This document shows positions 1-12,443 of a stretch of 64,000 nt of DNA, in pieces. The notes under the pieces are model-generated. The model had not been told where the DNA came from and did not search any database. It saw only the letters and a program-made list of their open reading frames with translations. The translations under genes were made by a program, and so were the position numbers. Each line of letters starts with the position of its first letter. Positions within the stretch are counted from its first letter, which is position 1. This DNA comes from Buchnera aphidicola (Rhopalosiphum padi) (GTDB taxonomy: Bacteria > Pseudomonadota > Gammaproteobacteria > Enterobacterales > Enterobacteriaceae), in the NCBI RefSeq assembly GCF_005080845.1, contig NZ_CP034858.1:558001-622000 (forward strand). The letters run 5' to 3'.

Positions 1-306
<306 letters not shown>

Positions 307-381
307 TTATAACATCAGTTATCTTGAATGAATAGAAAACATGAGCAGACCTAAGTTTGTTCATGTTTTTAAAAATAATTT

Positions 382-636
382 TTAAAAAATATTCTTTTCA
401 ATAATTCTAACTAAAACCCAAGACTTAGTTTTAGAAATGGGTCTAGATTCACGAATTTCTATTAAATCACCAAGAGAACATTCATTTTTTTCATCATGGA
501 TATGTAATTTTGTTGTTTTTTTAACAAATTTTCCGTAAATTGGATGTTTTACAAAACGTTCAATTGCAACAACAGCAGATTTGTTCATCTTATTGCTTGT
601 AACACGACCTTGTAAAGTGCTGATTTTTTCTTTCAT
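382..636 (-). CDS. rpsQ: 30S ribosomal protein S17
   Basis: S17 binds 16S rRNA early in small-subunit assembly. The 84-residue product matches E. coli S17 in length and keeps the [22 protein letters not shown] core (here [18 protein letters not shown]) and the [11 protein letters not shown]-terminal region. An upstream in-frame ATG at 643-645 would add MCK, but the ATG at 634-636 matches the family start and forms an ATGA overlap with the rpmC stop codon, implying translational coupling, so I chose it. Last gene of the S10 operon. Confidence 0.96.
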   Translation of the reverse strand: MKEKISTLQGRVTSNKMNKSAVVAIERFVKHPIYGKFVKKTTKLHIHDEKNECSLGDLIEIRESRPISKTKSWVLVRIIEKNIF

Positions 637-830
637 TTTGCACATTCCTTTTCCGTTAATAACATCTTTACCTGTGCAATATTTCTTCTAACTTTACGCA
701 ATAAATGTGGTTGCTTTAATTTTCCAGATGCAGATTGCATACGAAGATTAAATTGTTCTCTTAATAATTGTAAGAGTTCTACATTAAGATCTTGGTGATT
801 TTTTTTGCGCAATTTTAGTATTTCCTTCAT
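633..830 (-). CDS. rpmC: 50S ribosomal protein L29
   Basis: L29 is a small helical-hairpin protein next to the peptide exit tunnel, near L23. The 65-residue product has the family signature [19 protein letters not shown] followed by [14 protein letters not shown]. Its ATG shares one base with the rplP stop (TAATG) and its TGA overlaps the rpsQ ATG, so it is tightly coupled on both sides. The length is within two residues of E. coli L29. Confidence 0.96.
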   Translation of the reverse strand: MKEILKLRKKNHQDLNVELLQLLREQFNLRMQSASGKLKQPHLLRKVRRNIAQVKMLLTEKECAK

Positions 831-1240
831 TACATCACCATTTTAGTTACAAAAGTAGTTTTAATAGGTAATTTTGCTGCCGCTAATTTGAATGCTTCAC
901 GTGATTCTTCTTCAGAAACTCCATCCATTTCATAAAGAATTTTACCCGGTTGAATTAAAGCAACCCAATATTCAACATTACCTTTTCCTTTACCCATTCT
1001 TACTTCTAATGGTTTTTGAGTTATAGGTTTATCAGGAAAAACACGTATCCAAATTTTGCCTTGCCTTTTAATACAGCGAGTTATAGCTCTACGTGCAGAT
1101 TCAATTTGTCGAGCTGTTAAACGTCCTCGATCAATTGCTTTTAATCCAAACATACCAAAACTAACATTAGCACCAATAGCAAGTCCACGATTGCGACCTT
1201 TATGCATTTTACGAAATTTAGTACGTTTTGGTTGCAACAT
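830..1240 (-). CDS. rplP: 50S ribosomal protein L16
   Basis: L16 sits at the base of the peptidyl transferase region and contacts the A-site tRNA. The product is 136 residues, identical in length to E. coli L16, starting [19 protein letters not shown] and retaining the [17 protein letters not shown] loop (residues about 80-97). It follows rpsC by 12 bases. The stop codon overlaps the rpmC start by one base. Nothing unusual apart from A+T-biased codon use shared by all genes here. Confidence 0.97.
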   Translation of the reverse strand: MLQPKRTKFRKMHKGRNRGLAIGANVSFGMFGLKAIDRGRLTARQIESARRAITRCIKRQGKIWIRVFPDKPITQKPLEVRMGKGKGNVEYWVALIQPGKILYEMDGVSEEESREAFKLAAAKLPIKTTFVTKMVM

Positions 1241-1252
1241 TAATATGTTCTC

Positions 1253-1954
1253 CTACTTACGATTTTTGCGATGTTGCTTTTTTATTTGAACAGAAGGTTT
1301 TTCTAATTTTTCAACAGTTGACATTCCACCCAATATTTCTCCTTTAAAAATCCATACTTTTACACCTATTACACCATATGTTGTATGTGCTTCTGAAATG
1401 CTATAATCAATGTCTGCACGAAGAGTATGTAATGGAACTCGTCCTTCTCTATACCATTCTCTTCGGGCGATTTCAGCACCTCCTAATCGACCACTAACTT
1501 CTACCTTAATACCTTTTGCACCTTGTCTCATGGCATTTTGGACAGATCTTTTCATAGCACGTCGAAACATGACTCGTCTTTCTAATTGAGAGGTAATACT
1601 CTCGGAAATAAGTTTAGCATCTAACTCCGGTTTACGAACTTCAGAAATATTTATCTGAGCTGGTACACCAGTAATTCTTGCGATTTTAATCCTAAGTTTT
1701 TCTACATCTTCCCCTTTTTTTCCTATTACAATACCTGGTCTAGCTGTATAAATGGTAACACGAATACTTTTAGCTGGTCTTTCAATAATAATTCGAGAAA
1801 CTGATGCTTTTATTAATTTTTTCATCAAAAATTGACGAACTTTATAATCACTGTCTAAATGATCAGCAAAATCTTTAGTATTCGCAAACCATACAGAATT
1901 CCATTTTTTTATTATACCTAGTCGCATACCATTAGGATGTACTTTTTGACCCAT
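1253..1954 (-). CDS. rpsC: 30S ribosomal protein S3
   Basis: S3 lines the mRNA entry channel of the small subunit and contributes to mRNA helicase activity. The 233 residues match the E. coli length exactly. An N-terminal [20 protein letters not shown] is followed by a KH domain containing the [15 protein letters not shown] motif (about residues 70-90) and the C-terminal [30 protein letters not shown] region. The ATG at 1952-1954 lies 19 bases after the rplV stop. Confidence 0.97.
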   Translation of the reverse strand: MGQKVHPNGMRLGIIKKWNSVWFANTKDFADHLDSDYKVRQFLMKKLIKASVSRIIIERPAKSIRVTIYTARPGIVIGKKGEDVEKLRIKIARITGVPAQINISEVRKPELDAKLISESITSQLERRVMFRRAMKRSVQNAMRQGAKGIKVEVSGRLGGAEIARREWYREGRVPLHTLRADIDYSISEAHTTYGVIGVKVWIFKGEILGGMSTVEKLEKPSVQIKKQHRKNRK

Positions 1955-1973
1955 TTACCTCTTCTCCAAAATG

Positions 1974-2306
1974 TTAACGATCAGACACAATTACAGTAAT
2001 ATGACTAGTACGTTTTAAAATACGATCTGCACGTCCTTTAGCACGTGGCATCATTCTTTTCATAGTTGAACCTTCGTCAACAAATATATTTTTTATTCGT
2101 AATTGATCTACATCTAAACCGTTATTATGTTCAGCATTTGCTATGGCCGATTCCAAAACTTTTTTTACTAAAACAGCAGCTTTTTTATTATTAAAATTTA
2201 AAATGTTTAGTGCTTTAGGGACTTTTTTACCACGAATCAAATCTGCTATTAAACGAACTTTTTGAGCAGAACAACGGGCTTGACGATGTTGAGCTAAAGT
2301 TTCCAT
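1974..2306 (-). CDS. rplV: 50S ribosomal protein L22
   Basis: L22 contributes a long beta hairpin to the nascent-peptide exit tunnel. The 110-residue product equals E. coli L22 in length and starts [20 protein letters not shown]. The hairpin tip region [17 protein letters not shown] is intact near residues 82-98, so no macrolide-resistance type deletion is visible. It lies between rpsS and rpsC in the S10 operon. Confidence 0.97.
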   Translation of the reverse strand: METLAQHRQARCSAQKVRLIADLIRGKKVPKALNILNFNNKKAAVLVKKVLESAIANAEHNNGLDVDQLRIKNIFVDEGSTMKRMMPRAKGRADRILKRTSHITVIVSDR

Positions 2307-2325
2307 TTGTTCCTCATTTTTTTAT

Positions 2326-2604
2326 CTAACGTTTTTTTACTTTTTTATCGGCAACGTGTCCTCTATAAGTCCGAGTTAAAGAAAATTCACCTAATTTATG
2401 ACCAACCATTTCTTCAGTAATAAAAATTGGAATATGATGACGTCCATTATGAACAGATATTGTTAAACCCACCATATTCGGAAAAACTGTTGAACGTCTA
2501 GACCATGTTTTTAAAGGTTTCTTATCATTCATCTTTACTGCTTTTTCTACTTTTTTTAACAGACTGACATCGATGAAAGGACCTTTTTTAAGAGAACGTG
2601 GCAT
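2326..2604 (-). CDS. rpsS: 30S ribosomal protein S19
   Basis: S19 lies in the head of the small subunit and contacts the A-site finger and S13. The 92-residue product has the expected start [20 protein letters not shown] and the core [32 protein letters not shown]. The length is the same as in E. coli. It sits 16 bases downstream of rplB in the conserved order. Nothing odd. Confidence 0.97.
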   Translation of the reverse strand: MPRSLKKGPFIDVSLLKKVEKAVKMNDKKPLKTWSRRSTVFPNMVGLTISVHNGRHHIPIFITEEMVGHKLGEFSLTRTYRGHVADKKVKKR

Positions 2605-2620
2605 AAATGATCCTCTAAAG

Positions 2621-3442
2621 TTATTTATGACGATGACGCAAAATAAATTTTTCAGTACGCTTGTTTTTCCGGGTTTTCTTACCTTTAGTTTGAAGTCCCC
2701 ATGGTGTTACTGGATGTTTTCCAAAATTTCTTCCTTCACCACCTCCATGAGGATGATCAACTGGATTCATAGCTGTACCTCGAACAGTTGGTCGAATTCC
2801 CATCCAACGTGAAGCACCTGCTTTTCCTAAAACTTTCAACATATGTTCAGAATTTCCAACTTCACCAATCGTAGCTCTACAATTAGCCTCTGTTTTTCTC
2901 ATTTCACCTGATCTTAATCTTAAGGTGGCATAATCTTTGTCACATGCAACTAATTGTACATAACTTCCAGCAGAGCGAGCTATTTGACCTCCCTTTCCTG
3001 GTTTCATTTCTACATTATGAATAAACGAACCAACTGGGATATTTTTTATAGGCAAAGCATTTCCTATTTTAATAGGAATATTTATACCAGATAAAATAGT
3101 ATCACCTACTTTTAAATTTTTAGGTGCTAAAATATAATCTCTTTTTCCATCTTTATACAATATTAATGCAATATTAGATGAACGATTAGGATCATATTCA
3201 AATCGTTCTACAGATGCCTCTATATTATCTTTATTTCTTTTAAAATCTATTATTCGATATGCTCTCTTATGTCCTCCACCAATGTGACGAGTTGTAATTC
3301 TACCGTTATTATTTCGTCCTCCAGTTTTACTTTTTTTTGATAAAAGGAAAGAATATGGCTTTCCTTTATACAGTTCTTTATTTACAACTTTAATAACGTG
3401 GCGACGACCGGGAGATGTCGGTTTGCATTTCACAATTGCCAT
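2621..3442 (-). CDS. rplB: 50S ribosomal protein L2
   Basis: L2 supports the peptidyl transferase centre and subunit association. The 273 residues match E. coli exactly. The RNA-binding domain is followed by the highly conserved C-terminal stretch [20 protein letters not shown] (about residues 225-244) containing the universally conserved histidine, and a basic tail [21 protein letters not shown]. The start ATG at 3440-3442 has an AGGAG ribosome site upstream (3446-3454 region). Confidence 0.97.
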   Translation of the reverse strand: MAIVKCKPTSPGRRHVIKVVNKELYKGKPYSFLLSKKSKTGGRNNNGRITTRHIGGGHKRAYRIIDFKRNKDNIEASVERFEYDPNRSSNIALILYKDGKRDYILAPKNLKVGDTILSGINIPIKIGNALPIKNIPVGSFIHNVEMKPGKGGQIARSAGSYVQLVACDKDYATLRLRSGEMRKTEANCRATIGEVGNSEHMLKVLGKAGASRWMGIRPTVRGTAMNPVDHPHGGGEGRNFGKHPVTPWGLQTKGKKTRKNKRTEKFILRHRHK

Positions 3443-3457
3443 TGTTTTCTCCTCCGA

Positions 3458-3760
3458 CTACTCTATGTTACCCATAAAATCTAAGTTTTGACCTTTTTTG
3501 ACTTTAATATAAGCTTTTTTCCAATCGCTTCGATGAATAACACGATTAGATTGACGCTTTTTTTTACCTTTAACATATACTGTTTTTACGCTATCAACTT
3601 CTATATTAAATAAATTTTGTACTGCAAATTTAATTTCATTTTTAGTTGCATTTCTAGAAACTTTTAAAACGACAGTATTAAATTTTTCCATAGATATAGA
3701 CGATTTTTCAGATATATGTGGAGAAAGTAATATCTTAAGCAAACGTTCTTCAGAAATCAT
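3458..3760 (-). CDS. rplW: 50S ribosomal protein L23
   Basis: L23 borders the tunnel exit and is the docking site for trigger factor and SRP. The 100-residue product has the conserved [18 protein letters not shown]-terminus and the [17 protein letters not shown] segment; length equals E. coli. Its ATG overlaps the rplD stop codon as ATGA (3757-3760), so translation is probably coupled to rplD. Confidence 0.96.
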   Translation of the reverse strand: MISEERLLKILLSPHISEKSSISMEKFNTVVLKVSRNATKNEIKFAVQNLFNIEVDSVKTVYVKGKKKRQSNRVIHRSDWKKAYIKVKKGQNLDFMGNIE

Positions 3761-4362
3761 GAAAGTATTTCCTCTACCTTCTTTAATGCTTCAACAGTAA
3801 TTATAATATGCTCAAAAGCAATTAAACTAACTGGATCCATAGAACATACATCTTTTACATCAACTGAATATAAATTTCTAGAAGCAAGAAATAAATTATT
3901 TTCTATCTCTTTAGTTAAAATAAGAACATTATTTAAATTTATTTCTTTCAATTTTTTGACTAAAAGATTTGTTTTAGGTAAATTTAACGAGAATTTTTCA
4001 AATATAATTAATCTTTTTTGACGTATTAATTCAGAAAAAATACTTTTTAGCGCACCACGATACATTTTTTTATTAATTTTCTGAGAATGTTCTTGTGGTT
4101 TTGAAGCAAATGTTACTCCTCCTGACCGCCAGATAGGACTTCTAAAAGAACCTGCACGTGCGCGACCAGTACCTTTTTGACGCCATGGTTTTCTACCTGA
4201 TCCAGAAACATCAGCACGACTTTTTTGAGCTCGTGTACCTTGACGAGTAGAAGCTGAATAGGCAACAACTACTTGATGAATTAGAGCTTCATTAAAATCT
4301 CGACCAAAAATAATTTCAGAAACACTAAGAAGGCTTGGCACGTCTTTAATCACTAATTCCAT
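3757..4362 (-). CDS. rplD: 50S ribosomal protein L4
   Basis: L4 is a tunnel-constriction protein and, in E. coli, the autogenous repressor of the S10 operon. I chose the ATG at 4360-4362 ([10 protein letters not shown]): this gives 201 residues, the E. coli length, and is preceded by an AAGGAG ribosome site; the upstream TTG that would add seven residues is unsupported. The tunnel loop with [20 protein letters not shown] is intact (about residues 54-73). Whether L4 regulation persists here cannot be seen directly. Confidence 0.96.
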   Translation of the reverse strand: MELVIKDVPSLLSVSEIIFGRDFNEALIHQVVVAYSASTRQGTRAQKSRADVSGSGRKPWRQKGTGRARAGSFRSPIWRSGGVTFASKPQEHSQKINKKMYRGALKSIFSELIRQKRLIIFEKFSLNLPKTNLLVKKLKEINLNNVLILTKEIENNLFLASRNLYSVDVKDVCSMDPVSLIAFEHIIITVEALKKVEEILS

Positions 4363-4379
4363 GCTTAACTCCTTATTCC

Positions 4380-5009
4380 TCAAATCTTAACAGCTGGTTT
4401 AACGATAAGATCACTACCGGTAGGTCCTGGAACAGCACCTTTTACTAAAAGTAAGTTACGATTTTGGTCAATATTTACTATGTTTAAATTTTGCACTGTA
4501 ACACGATTATTACCTAAGTGCCCTGCCATTTTTTTTCCTTTAAATACTCTACCTGGAGTTTGATTTTGACCGATAGAACCTGGCACTCTATGAGATAAAG
4601 AATTTCCATGACTTGCATCTTGAGTCCGAAAATTCCAACGTTTTACAGTACCAGAAAAGCCTTTTCCTTTAGAAATACCTGTAACATCTACTTTCTTAAC
4701 ATCATTAAAAATATTAATTTTTATACTTTGACCTATTTGAAAGTTTTCATTGCTATTAATTCTAAATTCCCATAAACCACGACCAGGAATTACACCTGAT
4801 TTTAAAAAGTGACCTGACTCTGGTTTTTTAAGCCTATTTAATTTTTTTAGACCAGTTGTTACTTGAATGGCACAATATTTATCAGTTTTAATATTCTTTA
4901 TTTGTGTTATTCGATTTTCTTGTATTTCAATTACTGTAACAGGAATTGAACTTCCTTCCTTAGTAAAAATACGAGTCATACCGAGTTTTTTGCCAACTAA
5001 ACCAATCAT
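4380..5009 (-). CDS. rplC: 50S ribosomal protein L3
   Basis: L3 organises 23S rRNA near the peptidyl transferase centre and nucleates large-subunit assembly. The 209-residue product equals E. coli L3 in length, starting [15 protein letters not shown]. It keeps the central extension [33 protein letters not shown] (about residues 135-167), which includes the conserved glutamine that is N5-methylated by PrmB in E. coli. It follows rpsJ by 36 bases. Confidence 0.97.
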   Translation of the reverse strand: MIGLVGKKLGMTRIFTKEGSSIPVTVIEIQENRITQIKNIKTDKYCAIQVTTGLKKLNRLKKPESGHFLKSGVIPGRGLWEFRINSNENFQIGQSIKINIFNDVKKVDVTGISKGKGFSGTVKRWNFRTQDASHGNSLSHRVPGSIGQNQTPGRVFKGKKMAGHLGNNRVTVQNLNIVNIDQNRNLLLVKGAVPGPTGSDLIVKPAVKI

Positions 5010-5045
5010 TTTTCAAACCCTTTTTAATCATATATACACATTTGA

Positions 5046-5375
<330 letters not shown>

Positions 5376-5402
5376 TTATTTTAAAAATAAAAATTTTATC
5401 CT

Positions 5403-5470
5403 ATCTCTATATATATTTTTTAGAGATCAGATGAAATTAATTGCTCTTATATAACTCCTATATTAGGAGT
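5403..5470 (-). promoter_or_regulatory. S10 operon leader with two short hairpins
   Basis: Two perfect inverted repeats lie just upstream of rpsJ: ATCTCTA/TAGAGAT (5403-5409 with 5421-5427) and ACTCCTA/TAGGAGT (5454-5460 with 5464-5470, three-base loop). In E. coli the S10 leader is a structured RNA bound by L4. These hairpins are in the right place to be a reduced leader, but neither resembles the E. coli leader closely enough to assign L4 binding. I found no convincing -35/-10 pair. Confidence 0.3.
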
Positions 5471-5577
5471 ATTGTAGGGTTTTTAGAATATAAATATATA
5501 AAAATTTATTTTTTTAAAAATATTTTATTTCACAAATATCCATCCAAAATTTATGATATGTTTAATTACAATCAATC

Positions 5578-5606
5578 AAGAAAAGAGCATTTTATACTCT
5601 TTTCTT
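5578..5606 (-). terminator. Probable transcription terminator after tufA
   Basis: A ten-base inverted repeat, AAGAAAAGAG at 5578-5587 and CTCTTTTCTT at 5597-5606, with a nine-base loop, lies about 30 bases beyond the tufA stop codon. On the minus strand it is followed by GATTGATTGTAATT, which is only moderately U-rich, so termination may be partial. Position between the str and S10 operons supports the call. Confidence 0.45.
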
Positions 5607-5636
5607 AATAAATTCAACTAAGTACAGTATAAAAAA

Positions 5637-6833
<1,197 letters not shown>

Positions 6834-6879
6834 TTAAATTTAAAATTTTATCAAAAATTATTTTATAGAAAAATTTTTT

Positions 6880-8988
6880 CTATCTCTCTCTTTTTTTGAT
6901 TATTAATTCAGAAATAACAGATGGTGCTTCTACATATTTTAAAAACTCCATGGAATAAGAAGCTCTACCTTGAGTTTGAGAACGTAAATCAGTAGCATAA
7001 CCAAACATTTCAGACAAAGGAACACATGCATTAATAATTTTACCCATTTCTAAATCTTTCATTCCTTCAATAATTCCTCTTCGACGATTTAAATCACCAA
7101 TTACATCTCCCATATAATCATCTGGTGTTTCTACTTCTACTTTCATAATAGGTTCTAATAAAATTGGTTTTGCTTGTTTAAATCCGTTTTTAAACGCTAA
7201 AGAAGCTGCTAATTTAAAAGCTAATTCTGAAGAATCAACATCATGATATGAACCAAAATATAGTCGTACTCCTATATCTACAACAGGATATCCGGCTAAA
7301 GGCCCATATTTTAACTGTTCTTGAATCCCTTTATCAATTGCTGAAATATATTCACTAGGTATTACACCTCCTTTTATGTCATTAACAAATAAATACCCCT
7401 TACCTCCTGGTTCTAATGGAAATAATTCTATAACAACATGACCATACTGACCTCTTCCACCAGATTGTTTGATGTGTTTTCCTTCAATATCTGTGACTTT
7501 ATTCAGAATAGTTTCACGATATGCAACTTGTGGTTTTCCAACATTAGCATCAACACTGAATTCTCGTTTCATTCGATCAACAATTATTTCTAAATGTAAT
7601 TCTCCCATTCCAGAAATGATTGTTTGATTAGATTCTTGATCTGTTCGAACTCTAAAAGAAGGATCTTCTTTTGCTAATCTAGCTAATGATAAACCCATTT
7701 TTTCCTGATCAGCCTTTGTTTTAGGTTCGACAGAAATAGATATCACGGGTTCTGGGAATTCCATTCGTTCTAAAATAATAGGTTCATTTAAATCACATAA
7801 TGTATCACCAGTAGTTACATCTTTTAAACCAATAGCTGCCGCTATGTCTCCTGCATACACTTCTTTTATTTCTTCTCTCTTATTTGCATGCATTTGAACA
7901 ATCCTACCAAATCTTTCACGTTGAGATTTAACAGAATTAAAAACAGTATCTCCAGATTTTACTATTCCTGAATATACACGAAAAAACGTTAAGTTTCCTA
8001 CAAACGGATCACTAGCAATTTTAAATGCTAACGCTGAAAATGGGGCTTCATCATTTGATGATCTTACGGAAACAGTGCTGACTTGATCATTTAAAATCCC
8101 CTTAATATCTTGAATGTCGTTAGGAGCAGGCAAATATTCAATTATCGCATCTAATAAGGCTTGTACTCCCTTGTTTTTAAAGGCAGAACCACAGGTAATC
8201 AGTGTAATTTCATTATTTAAAGATCGTTTTCGTAACTCTGATTTTATTTCTTGTTCAGATAATGTAATCCCACTTAAATATTTTTCCATTAAGTCTTCGT
8301 TAGATTCAACAGCTGCCTCAATTAAATTTTGATTCCATTTTTCAGATAATTCAACCATATCAGATGGAATTTCATCATAAGTAAAAGTTATTCCTTGATC
8401 GACATCTTTCCATTTAATGGCTTTCATTTTTATTAAATCTATCACTCCTTTAAAATTTTCTTCTGATCCAATAGCCAATTGAAGTGGTACAGGATTACCT
8501 CCTAATCGTGTTTTAATTTGTTTTACTGCTCTTAAAAAATTAGCCCCCATACGATCCATTTTATTTATGAAAGCTATACGAGGAACATTATATTTATTTG
8601 CTTGTCGCCATACAGTTTCTGATTGAGGTTGTACACCTCCCACTGCACAATAAACCATGACAGCACCGTCTAATACACGCATTGAACGTTCAACTTCTAT
8701 GGTAAAATCAACGTGTCCAGGTGTATCAATAATATTAATTCTGTGAGGTCTAAATTGTTTGGCCATACCACTCCAAAATGCAGTAGTAGCAGCAGATGTT
8801 ATAGTAATTCCTCTTTCTTGTTCTTGTTCCATCCAATCCATAGTAGCAGCACCATCATGAACTTCACCAATTTTATGATTAATGCCAGTATAAAATAAAA
8901 TTCTTTCAGTGGTAGTAGTCTTCCCTGCATCTATATGGGCACTGATACCAATATTACGATATTGAGAAATAGGTGTTGTACGAGACAT
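6880..8988 (-). CDS. fusA: Elongation factor G
   Basis: EF-G catalyses ribosomal translocation and, with RRF, ribosome recycling. The 702-residue product (E. coli 704) shows AHIDAGKTT in the G1 loop, [10 protein letters not shown] in switch [10 protein letters not shown] (G3) and [10 protein letters not shown] (G4) in order, followed by domains II-V. Domain IV carries [10 protein letters not shown], the tip that enters the decoding centre. It lies 58 bases upstream of tufA and 101 bases downstream of rpsG. Confidence 0.98.
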   Translation of the reverse strand: MSRTTPISQYRNIGISAHIDAGKTTTTERILFYTGINHKIGEVHDGAATMDWMEQEQERGITITSAATTAFWSGMAKQFRPHRINIIDTPGHVDFTIEVERSMRVLDGAVMVYCAVGGVQPQSETVWRQANKYNVPRIAFINKMDRMGANFLRAVKQIKTRLGGNPVPLQLAIGSEENFKGVIDLIKMKAIKWKDVDQGITFTYDEIPSDMVELSEKWNQNLIEAAVESNEDLMEKYLSGITLSEQEIKSELRKRSLNNEITLITCGSAFKNKGVQALLDAIIEYLPAPNDIQDIKGILNDQVSTVSVRSSNDEAPFSALAFKIASDPFVGNLTFFRVYSGIVKSGDTVFNSVKSQRERFGRIVQMHANKREEIKEVYAGDIAAAIGLKDVTTGDTLCDLNEPIILERMEFPEPVISISVEPKTKADQEKMGLSLARLAKEDPSFRVRTDQESNQTIISGMGELHLEIIVDRMKREFSVDANVGKPQVAYRETILNKVTDIEGKHIKQSGGRGQYGHVVIELFPLEPGGKGYLFVNDIKGGVIPSEYISAIDKGIQEQLKYGPLAGYPVVDIGVRLYFGSYHDVDSSELAFKLAASLAFKNGFKQAKPILLEPIMKVEVETPDDYMGDVIGDLNRRRGIIEGMKDLEMGKIINACVPLSEMFGYATDLRSQTQGRASYSMEFLKYVEAPSVISELIIKKRER

Positions 8989-9089
8989 AATTGTTTTCTC
9001 ATCTTTAGGTTTTTAAAAGTTATCACCGTATGAGCAAAATAAAACAATTGCCCCAATGTTATATAAATTAGAAAATATTTTAAAAATAA

Positions 9090-9560
9090 TTACCAACGAT
9101 AATGAGCAAAAGCTTTATTTGCTTCAGCCATGCGATGTACTTCTTCTCTTTTTTTAACAGATGTTCCTTTATTTTCAACGGCATCATAAAGTTCATTAGA
9201 TAAACGTAACGCCATAGATTTATCCCCTCTTTTCCGAGCAGAATCTACAATCCATCTCATTGCTAATGCATTACGACGAACTGGTCGAACTTCGACAGGT
9301 ACTTGATATGTTGAACCACCAACACGACGAGATTTTACTTCTACTGTTGGACGTACATTTTCTAAAGCAATTTCAAATGCTTCTAATTCTTTTTTATCTG
9401 TTCGTTTAGATAAATTTTTTAATGCAGTATAAACAATTACTTCTGCAATAGATTTTTTACCATCTACCATTAAAATATTAATAAATTTAGCTAACAATTC
9501 TGAGGAAAATTTTGGATCCGGTAAAATTTTACGAGTACTAATAATACGACGACGAGGCAT
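9090..9560 (-). CDS. rpsG: 30S ribosomal protein S7
   Basis: S7 nucleates assembly of the small-subunit head and contacts E-site tRNA. I chose the ATG at 9558-9560 ([18 protein letters not shown]), giving 156 residues and matching the family start; an in-frame ATG nine bases upstream would add MFL without support. The segment [20 protein letters not shown] (about 76-95) is intact and the protein ends AFAHYRW. Confidence 0.96.
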   Translation of the reverse strand: MPRRRIISTRKILPDPKFSSELLAKFINILMVDGKKSIAEVIVYTALKNLSKRTDKKELEAFEIALENVRPTVEVKSRRVGGSTYQVPVEVRPVRRNALAMRWIVDSARKRGDKSMALRLSNELYDAVENKGTSVKKREEVHRMAEANKAFAHYRW

Positions 9561-9617
9561 CAAAAACACTCCATTAAATTAAATAAAAAATTTGTTTATT
9601 CTCTAAATTAAATATAA

Positions 9618-9992
9618 TTAAACTTTTGCTTTTTTTACACCATATTTAGAGCGCCCCTTTTTTCGTTCTTTAACACCAGCACAATCTAGAGAACCTCTAA
9701 CAATATGATATCGAACTCCAGGCAAATCTTTTACTCGACCACCACGTATTAAAATTACAGAATGTTCTTGTAGATTATGCCCTTCTCCACCAATATAAGC
9801 AGTAACTTCAAAACCATTTGTTAATCTTACACGACAAACTTTTCGTAATGCTGAATTAGGTTTTTTAGGAGTAGTTGTATAAACTCGAGTGCAGACACCT
9901 CTTTTTTGAGGACTACTTTCTAAAGCAGGAACGTTCGTTTTAACTGTTTTTCGTAAACGAGGTTTACGGACCAATTGATTTACCGTGGCCAT
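9618..9992 (-). CDS. rpsL: 30S ribosomal protein S12
   Basis: S12 monitors codon-anticodon pairing at the decoding centre. It has 124 residues as in E. coli. The streptomycin-relevant [12 protein letters not shown] segment retains lysine at position 43 and the GVRYHIVRG segment is also wild type. Upstream is an AAGGAG ribosome site close to the ATG at 9990-9992. First gene of the str operon, with tusB 127 bases upstream. Confidence 0.97.
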   Translation of the reverse strand: MATVNQLVRKPRLRKTVKTNVPALESSPQKRGVCTRVYTTTPKKPNSALRKVCRVRLTNGFEVTAYIGGEGHNLQEHSVILIRGGRVKDLPGVRYHIVRGSLDCAGVKERKKGRSKYGVKKAKV

Positions 9993-10060
9993 ATATAAAC
10001 TCCTTATTAATAATTAATACTACGAGCAATATTAAGATAATATAAAAAAATTGAGGTCAT

Positions 10061-10069
10061 ATTATATCA
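10061..10069 (-). promoter_or_regulatory. Candidate extended -10 promoter for the str operon
   Basis: On the minus strand the sequence TGATATAAT matches an extended -10 element (TGnTATAAT) exactly, 69 bases upstream of the rpsL ATG. No good -35 hexamer is found at 16-18 bases, which is compatible with extended -10 promoters. In a genome this A+T-rich, TATAAT alone is common; the TG dinucleotide and position raise confidence modestly. Confidence 0.4.
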
Positions 10070-10119
10070 TGTAGAATTTTAGGATTGGATATATAAACAA
10101 AAGAATAAATAAGTATATT

Positions 10120-10407
10120 TTACCAACTCATTTGTTTTTTGTTTTTAAGTGTTAAAGTGACAAAATGTATATAACTAATTAAAATGAAATCACTAGAAAT
10201 ATTTTTATGAATTCCCCTAGCGTAAACATCTTCTTTTATGACATATAAATTTGCTGAAGAAAAAATGATATTTTTTAGAAAAATATTGTCAATTAATGCA
10301 ATTAAAACCCCATCTTGTAAAGCTAAAAAATCATCTGTTTTTTTTAACATACTTGAAAAAAGAGAAACGTTAGTTTCAAAAGGGGATTTCATTAAAGTAT
10401 GCAGCAT
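10120..10407 (-). CDS. tusB: Sulfurtransferase complex subunit TusB
   Basis: TusB is part of the TusBCD complex that relays persulfide sulfur from TusA to TusE and MnmA for 2-thiouridine at tRNA position 34. The 95-residue product starts [17 protein letters not shown] and ends KNKKQMSW, matching E. coli TusB in length and termini, with the central LLALQDG-type motif (here FLALQDGV). It follows tusC by 11 bases and precedes rpsL as in E. coli. Confidence 0.92.
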   Translation of the reverse strand: MLHTLMKSPFETNVSLFSSMLKKTDDFLALQDGVLIALIDNIFLKNIIFSSANLYVIKEDVYARGIHKNISSDFILISYIHFVTLTLKNKKQMSW

Positions 10408-10418
10408 ATTTATGTACC

Positions 10419-10778
10419 TTAAAAATTAATAATTGCATCATGATCGTCTAATTTTAGACGAAAAAAATATGAACTTAATATATTTACTTTTAATATAAAT
10501 TGATTAGGAAAATTTAATCCTCTATCAATCAATGAAGATTTGCAACAATAAAAATTTTTAATACCATATATAGGTAATATACGAAAAGAAGATGTATAAT
10601 TGCGTGCTAAAATATTTTCGGATTTATAACTTTTTAAAATCTGTAAAACTCCATCTCCAATAAAAAATAAACTAATTTTTTCTATAATTAAAGAAACACC
10701 CAAAACAGCATCTAATCCTTCTCTACCAAAACTAGTCCCATGCGGTGCATGAGAAAAAACAAAAGCAATTTTTTTCAT
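10419..10778 (-). CDS. tusC: Sulfurtransferase complex subunit TusC
   Basis: Second subunit of the TusBCD persulfide relay for tRNA thiolation. Starting at the ATG at 10776-10778 the protein is [27 protein letters not shown], 119 residues, exactly the E. coli length; an ATG 12 bases upstream would add MFIS and cannot be excluded because neither start has a clear ribosome site. The C-terminus DDHDAIINF matches the family. Operon tusD-tusC-tusB. Confidence 0.92.
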   Translation of the reverse strand: MKKIAFVFSHAPHGTSFGREGLDAVLGVSLIIEKISLFFIGDGVLQILKSYKSENILARNYTSSFRILPIYGIKNFYCCKSSLIDRGLNFPNQFILKVNILSSYFFRLKLDDHDAIINF

Positions 10779-10796
10779 TGAAATAAACATATTATA

Positions 10797-11183
10797 TTAA
10801 AATTGTATTATACGATCAGAAATTTTTATAGAGTTTGCTAATTCTACCAATCCGCTCGACTCAAAAAAAGAAGAAAAATTACCTTTTTTAGTTTTTATAT
10901 TTAATTTTTTTTGATCTTCTATTATTCCTCGTCTTAAAGCAGCACTAACACAAACATATAGTTTTACCTTATTTTTTTGATTTAATTCTTGCCATGCTGA
11001 AAGTAAATCAAATTCATCGACAGCTGGTTTATTCAAACTATTAGCATTAAGAACTCCATCACAGTAAAAAAAAACACTATTTAATGTATGAGACATCTTT
11101 ATTAATGATTGGCAAAATAGGAAGGCTGTACTGGCATTCTGTGTTCCATAAGCAGAACCTGTAACTAAAACTGTATAATTCAT
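10797..11183 (-). CDS. tusD: Sulfurtransferase complex subunit TusD
   Basis: TusD carries the active-site cysteine of TusBCD. The product is 128 residues, same as E. coli, with [19 protein letters not shown] near the N-terminus, the [13 protein letters not shown] loop, and the catalytic cysteine in [13 protein letters not shown] (about residue 78). First gene of tusDCB. In E. coli yheO lies between fkpA and tusD; here only 79 bases remain between tusD and fkpA, so yheO is gone. Confidence 0.93.
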   Translation of the reverse strand: MNYTVLVTGSAYGTQNASTAFLFCQSLIKMSHTLNSVFFYCDGVLNANSLNKPAVDEFDLLSAWQELNQKNKVKLYVCVSAALRRGIIEDQKKLNIKTKKGNFSSFFESSGLVELANSIKISDRIIQF

Positions 11184-11262
11184 GTTAAAATATCTTGTTT
11201 CAAAATGAATATTATTTGTATAATGAATTTAATATCTATAAATAATAAAGAAAAAAACAATA

Positions 11263-12021
11263 TTAGATGTTTTTTACATCTAATAATTCTATTTCAAAAA
11301 TTAAAATAGAATTTGCTGGAATTCCGTTAATTGTATTATTTCCGTATCCTAAATTTGGAGGTATAATTAATTTAATTTTACCACTTTTTTTAATATACTT
11401 TAAACCTTCTTGCCAACCTAATATAACATCTTTTAACATTAGTGTTATAGGTTTTCCTCGTTTATAAGAACTATCAAATTCCATACCGTTAATCAACGAT
11501 CCTTTATAATGAACCGTAATTTCTGTATTTTTTGTTTTTATTTCTTCACCTTCACCTGATTTTTCAACAATATATAAAAGACCACTTGGTGTTTTATTTA
11601 CTCCTTTCATTTCAGAAAAATTTTTCATATATAGTTTTCCTTGAATTAAATTTTCTTTTTCACTTTTTTCAAATTGAATTTTTGCTATATTTTTTAAATT
11701 TTCTTCTAATTTTTGAAGAATAATAGAAATTTCTTCATGTGATAGTTTTAAATTGCCTGAAATAGCGTCTTGAACTCCTAATAAAATATTATACTTGTCT
11801 AGTTTTATTCCCATTTTCTTTTGTCTTTCAAAAGATTCGTTTACATAATTACCTAAAGATACTCCTAAAGAGTATCCTATTTTCTCATTATCATTTTTAA
11901 AGAATTCTTTCTTTTCTGAATAAGATTGAATTTTAAAGAAAGGTAGGTTTTCTGAAAATGATTTTGGAATAAAAAAAATTAAATATAACAATAAAATTCT
12001 TTTTAATAGAAAAAAAATCAT
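11263..12021 (-). CDS. fkpA: FKBP-type peptidyl-prolyl isomerase FkpA
   Basis: FkpA is a periplasmic chaperone and prolyl isomerase. The 252-residue product (E. coli 270) has a signal peptide (residues 1-23, hydrophobic core LLLYLIFFIP, cleavage probably after SFS), an N-terminal helical dimerisation domain with GYSLGVSLGNYV, and a C-terminal FKBP domain with VHYKGSLINGMEFDSSYKRGKP and the closing PPNLGYGNNTINGIPANSILIFEIELL. It is retained although the cell envelope gene set is small. Confidence 0.94.
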   Translation of the reverse strand: MIFFLLKRILLLYLIFFIPKSFSENLPFFKIQSYSEKKEFFKNDNEKIGYSLGVSLGNYVNESFERQKKMGIKLDKYNILLGVQDAISGNLKLSHEEISIILQKLEENLKNIAKIQFEKSEKENLIQGKLYMKNFSEMKGVNKTPSGLLYIVEKSGEGEEIKTKNTEITVHYKGSLINGMEFDSSYKRGKPITLMLKDVILGWQEGLKYIKKSGKIKLIIPPNLGYGNNTINGIPANSILIFEIELLDVKNI

Positions 12022-12161
12022 TTATTACTCCAAAAAAAAATGCAAAAAATAATAAATTTATTTTATTTTTAAAAAATTTTATATTAAATTCATATTTTTT
12101 AATATAAAATTATTTAATTATTATAATTTTACATATTAAAAATTAAAAAAAAATTTTAACA

Positions 12162-12362
12162 ATGAATAAAAAAAAACATATTTTACGAAAAATTTTAGAT
12201 ACTCAAAAAAAAGATATTAATGAAATTAAAGAAGCTATATTGCTATATCAAATGGAAATAATAAATATTCAAAAAAAAATGCAAGAACTATCAAAGAAAT
12301 TAAATTATATAACACTATGTGTTAATCGTTTATCAAAAATTCAACTACCACCACATTATTAA
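12162..12362 (+). CDS. slyX: SlyX family protein
   Basis: A 66-residue protein with a heptad-rich helix (residues about 5-57, predicted coiled coil) and a C-terminus LPPHY that corresponds to the PPPHY ending of E. coli SlyX. Its position beside fkpA, divergently transcribed across a 140-base A+T-rich gap, is as in E. coli. Function is not established for the family. Codon use is extremely A-rich, but similarity at the C-terminus argues it is under selection. Confidence 0.82.
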   Translation: MNKKKHILRKILDTQKKDINEIKEAILLYQMEIINIQKKMQELSKKLNYITLCVNRLSKIQLPPHY

Positions 12363-12443
12363 ACATATTAAAAAATTAAAAAATATAAATTTTTTTCACT
12401 ATTTTATTAATTTTAAAAATACAGCTTTATAAAACCGTGTTTT

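Noticed and set aside
2573-2812. 79-codon plus-strand frame across rpsS/rplB
   Set aside because: Shadow of highly conserved minus-strand ribosomal genes; no independent evidence.
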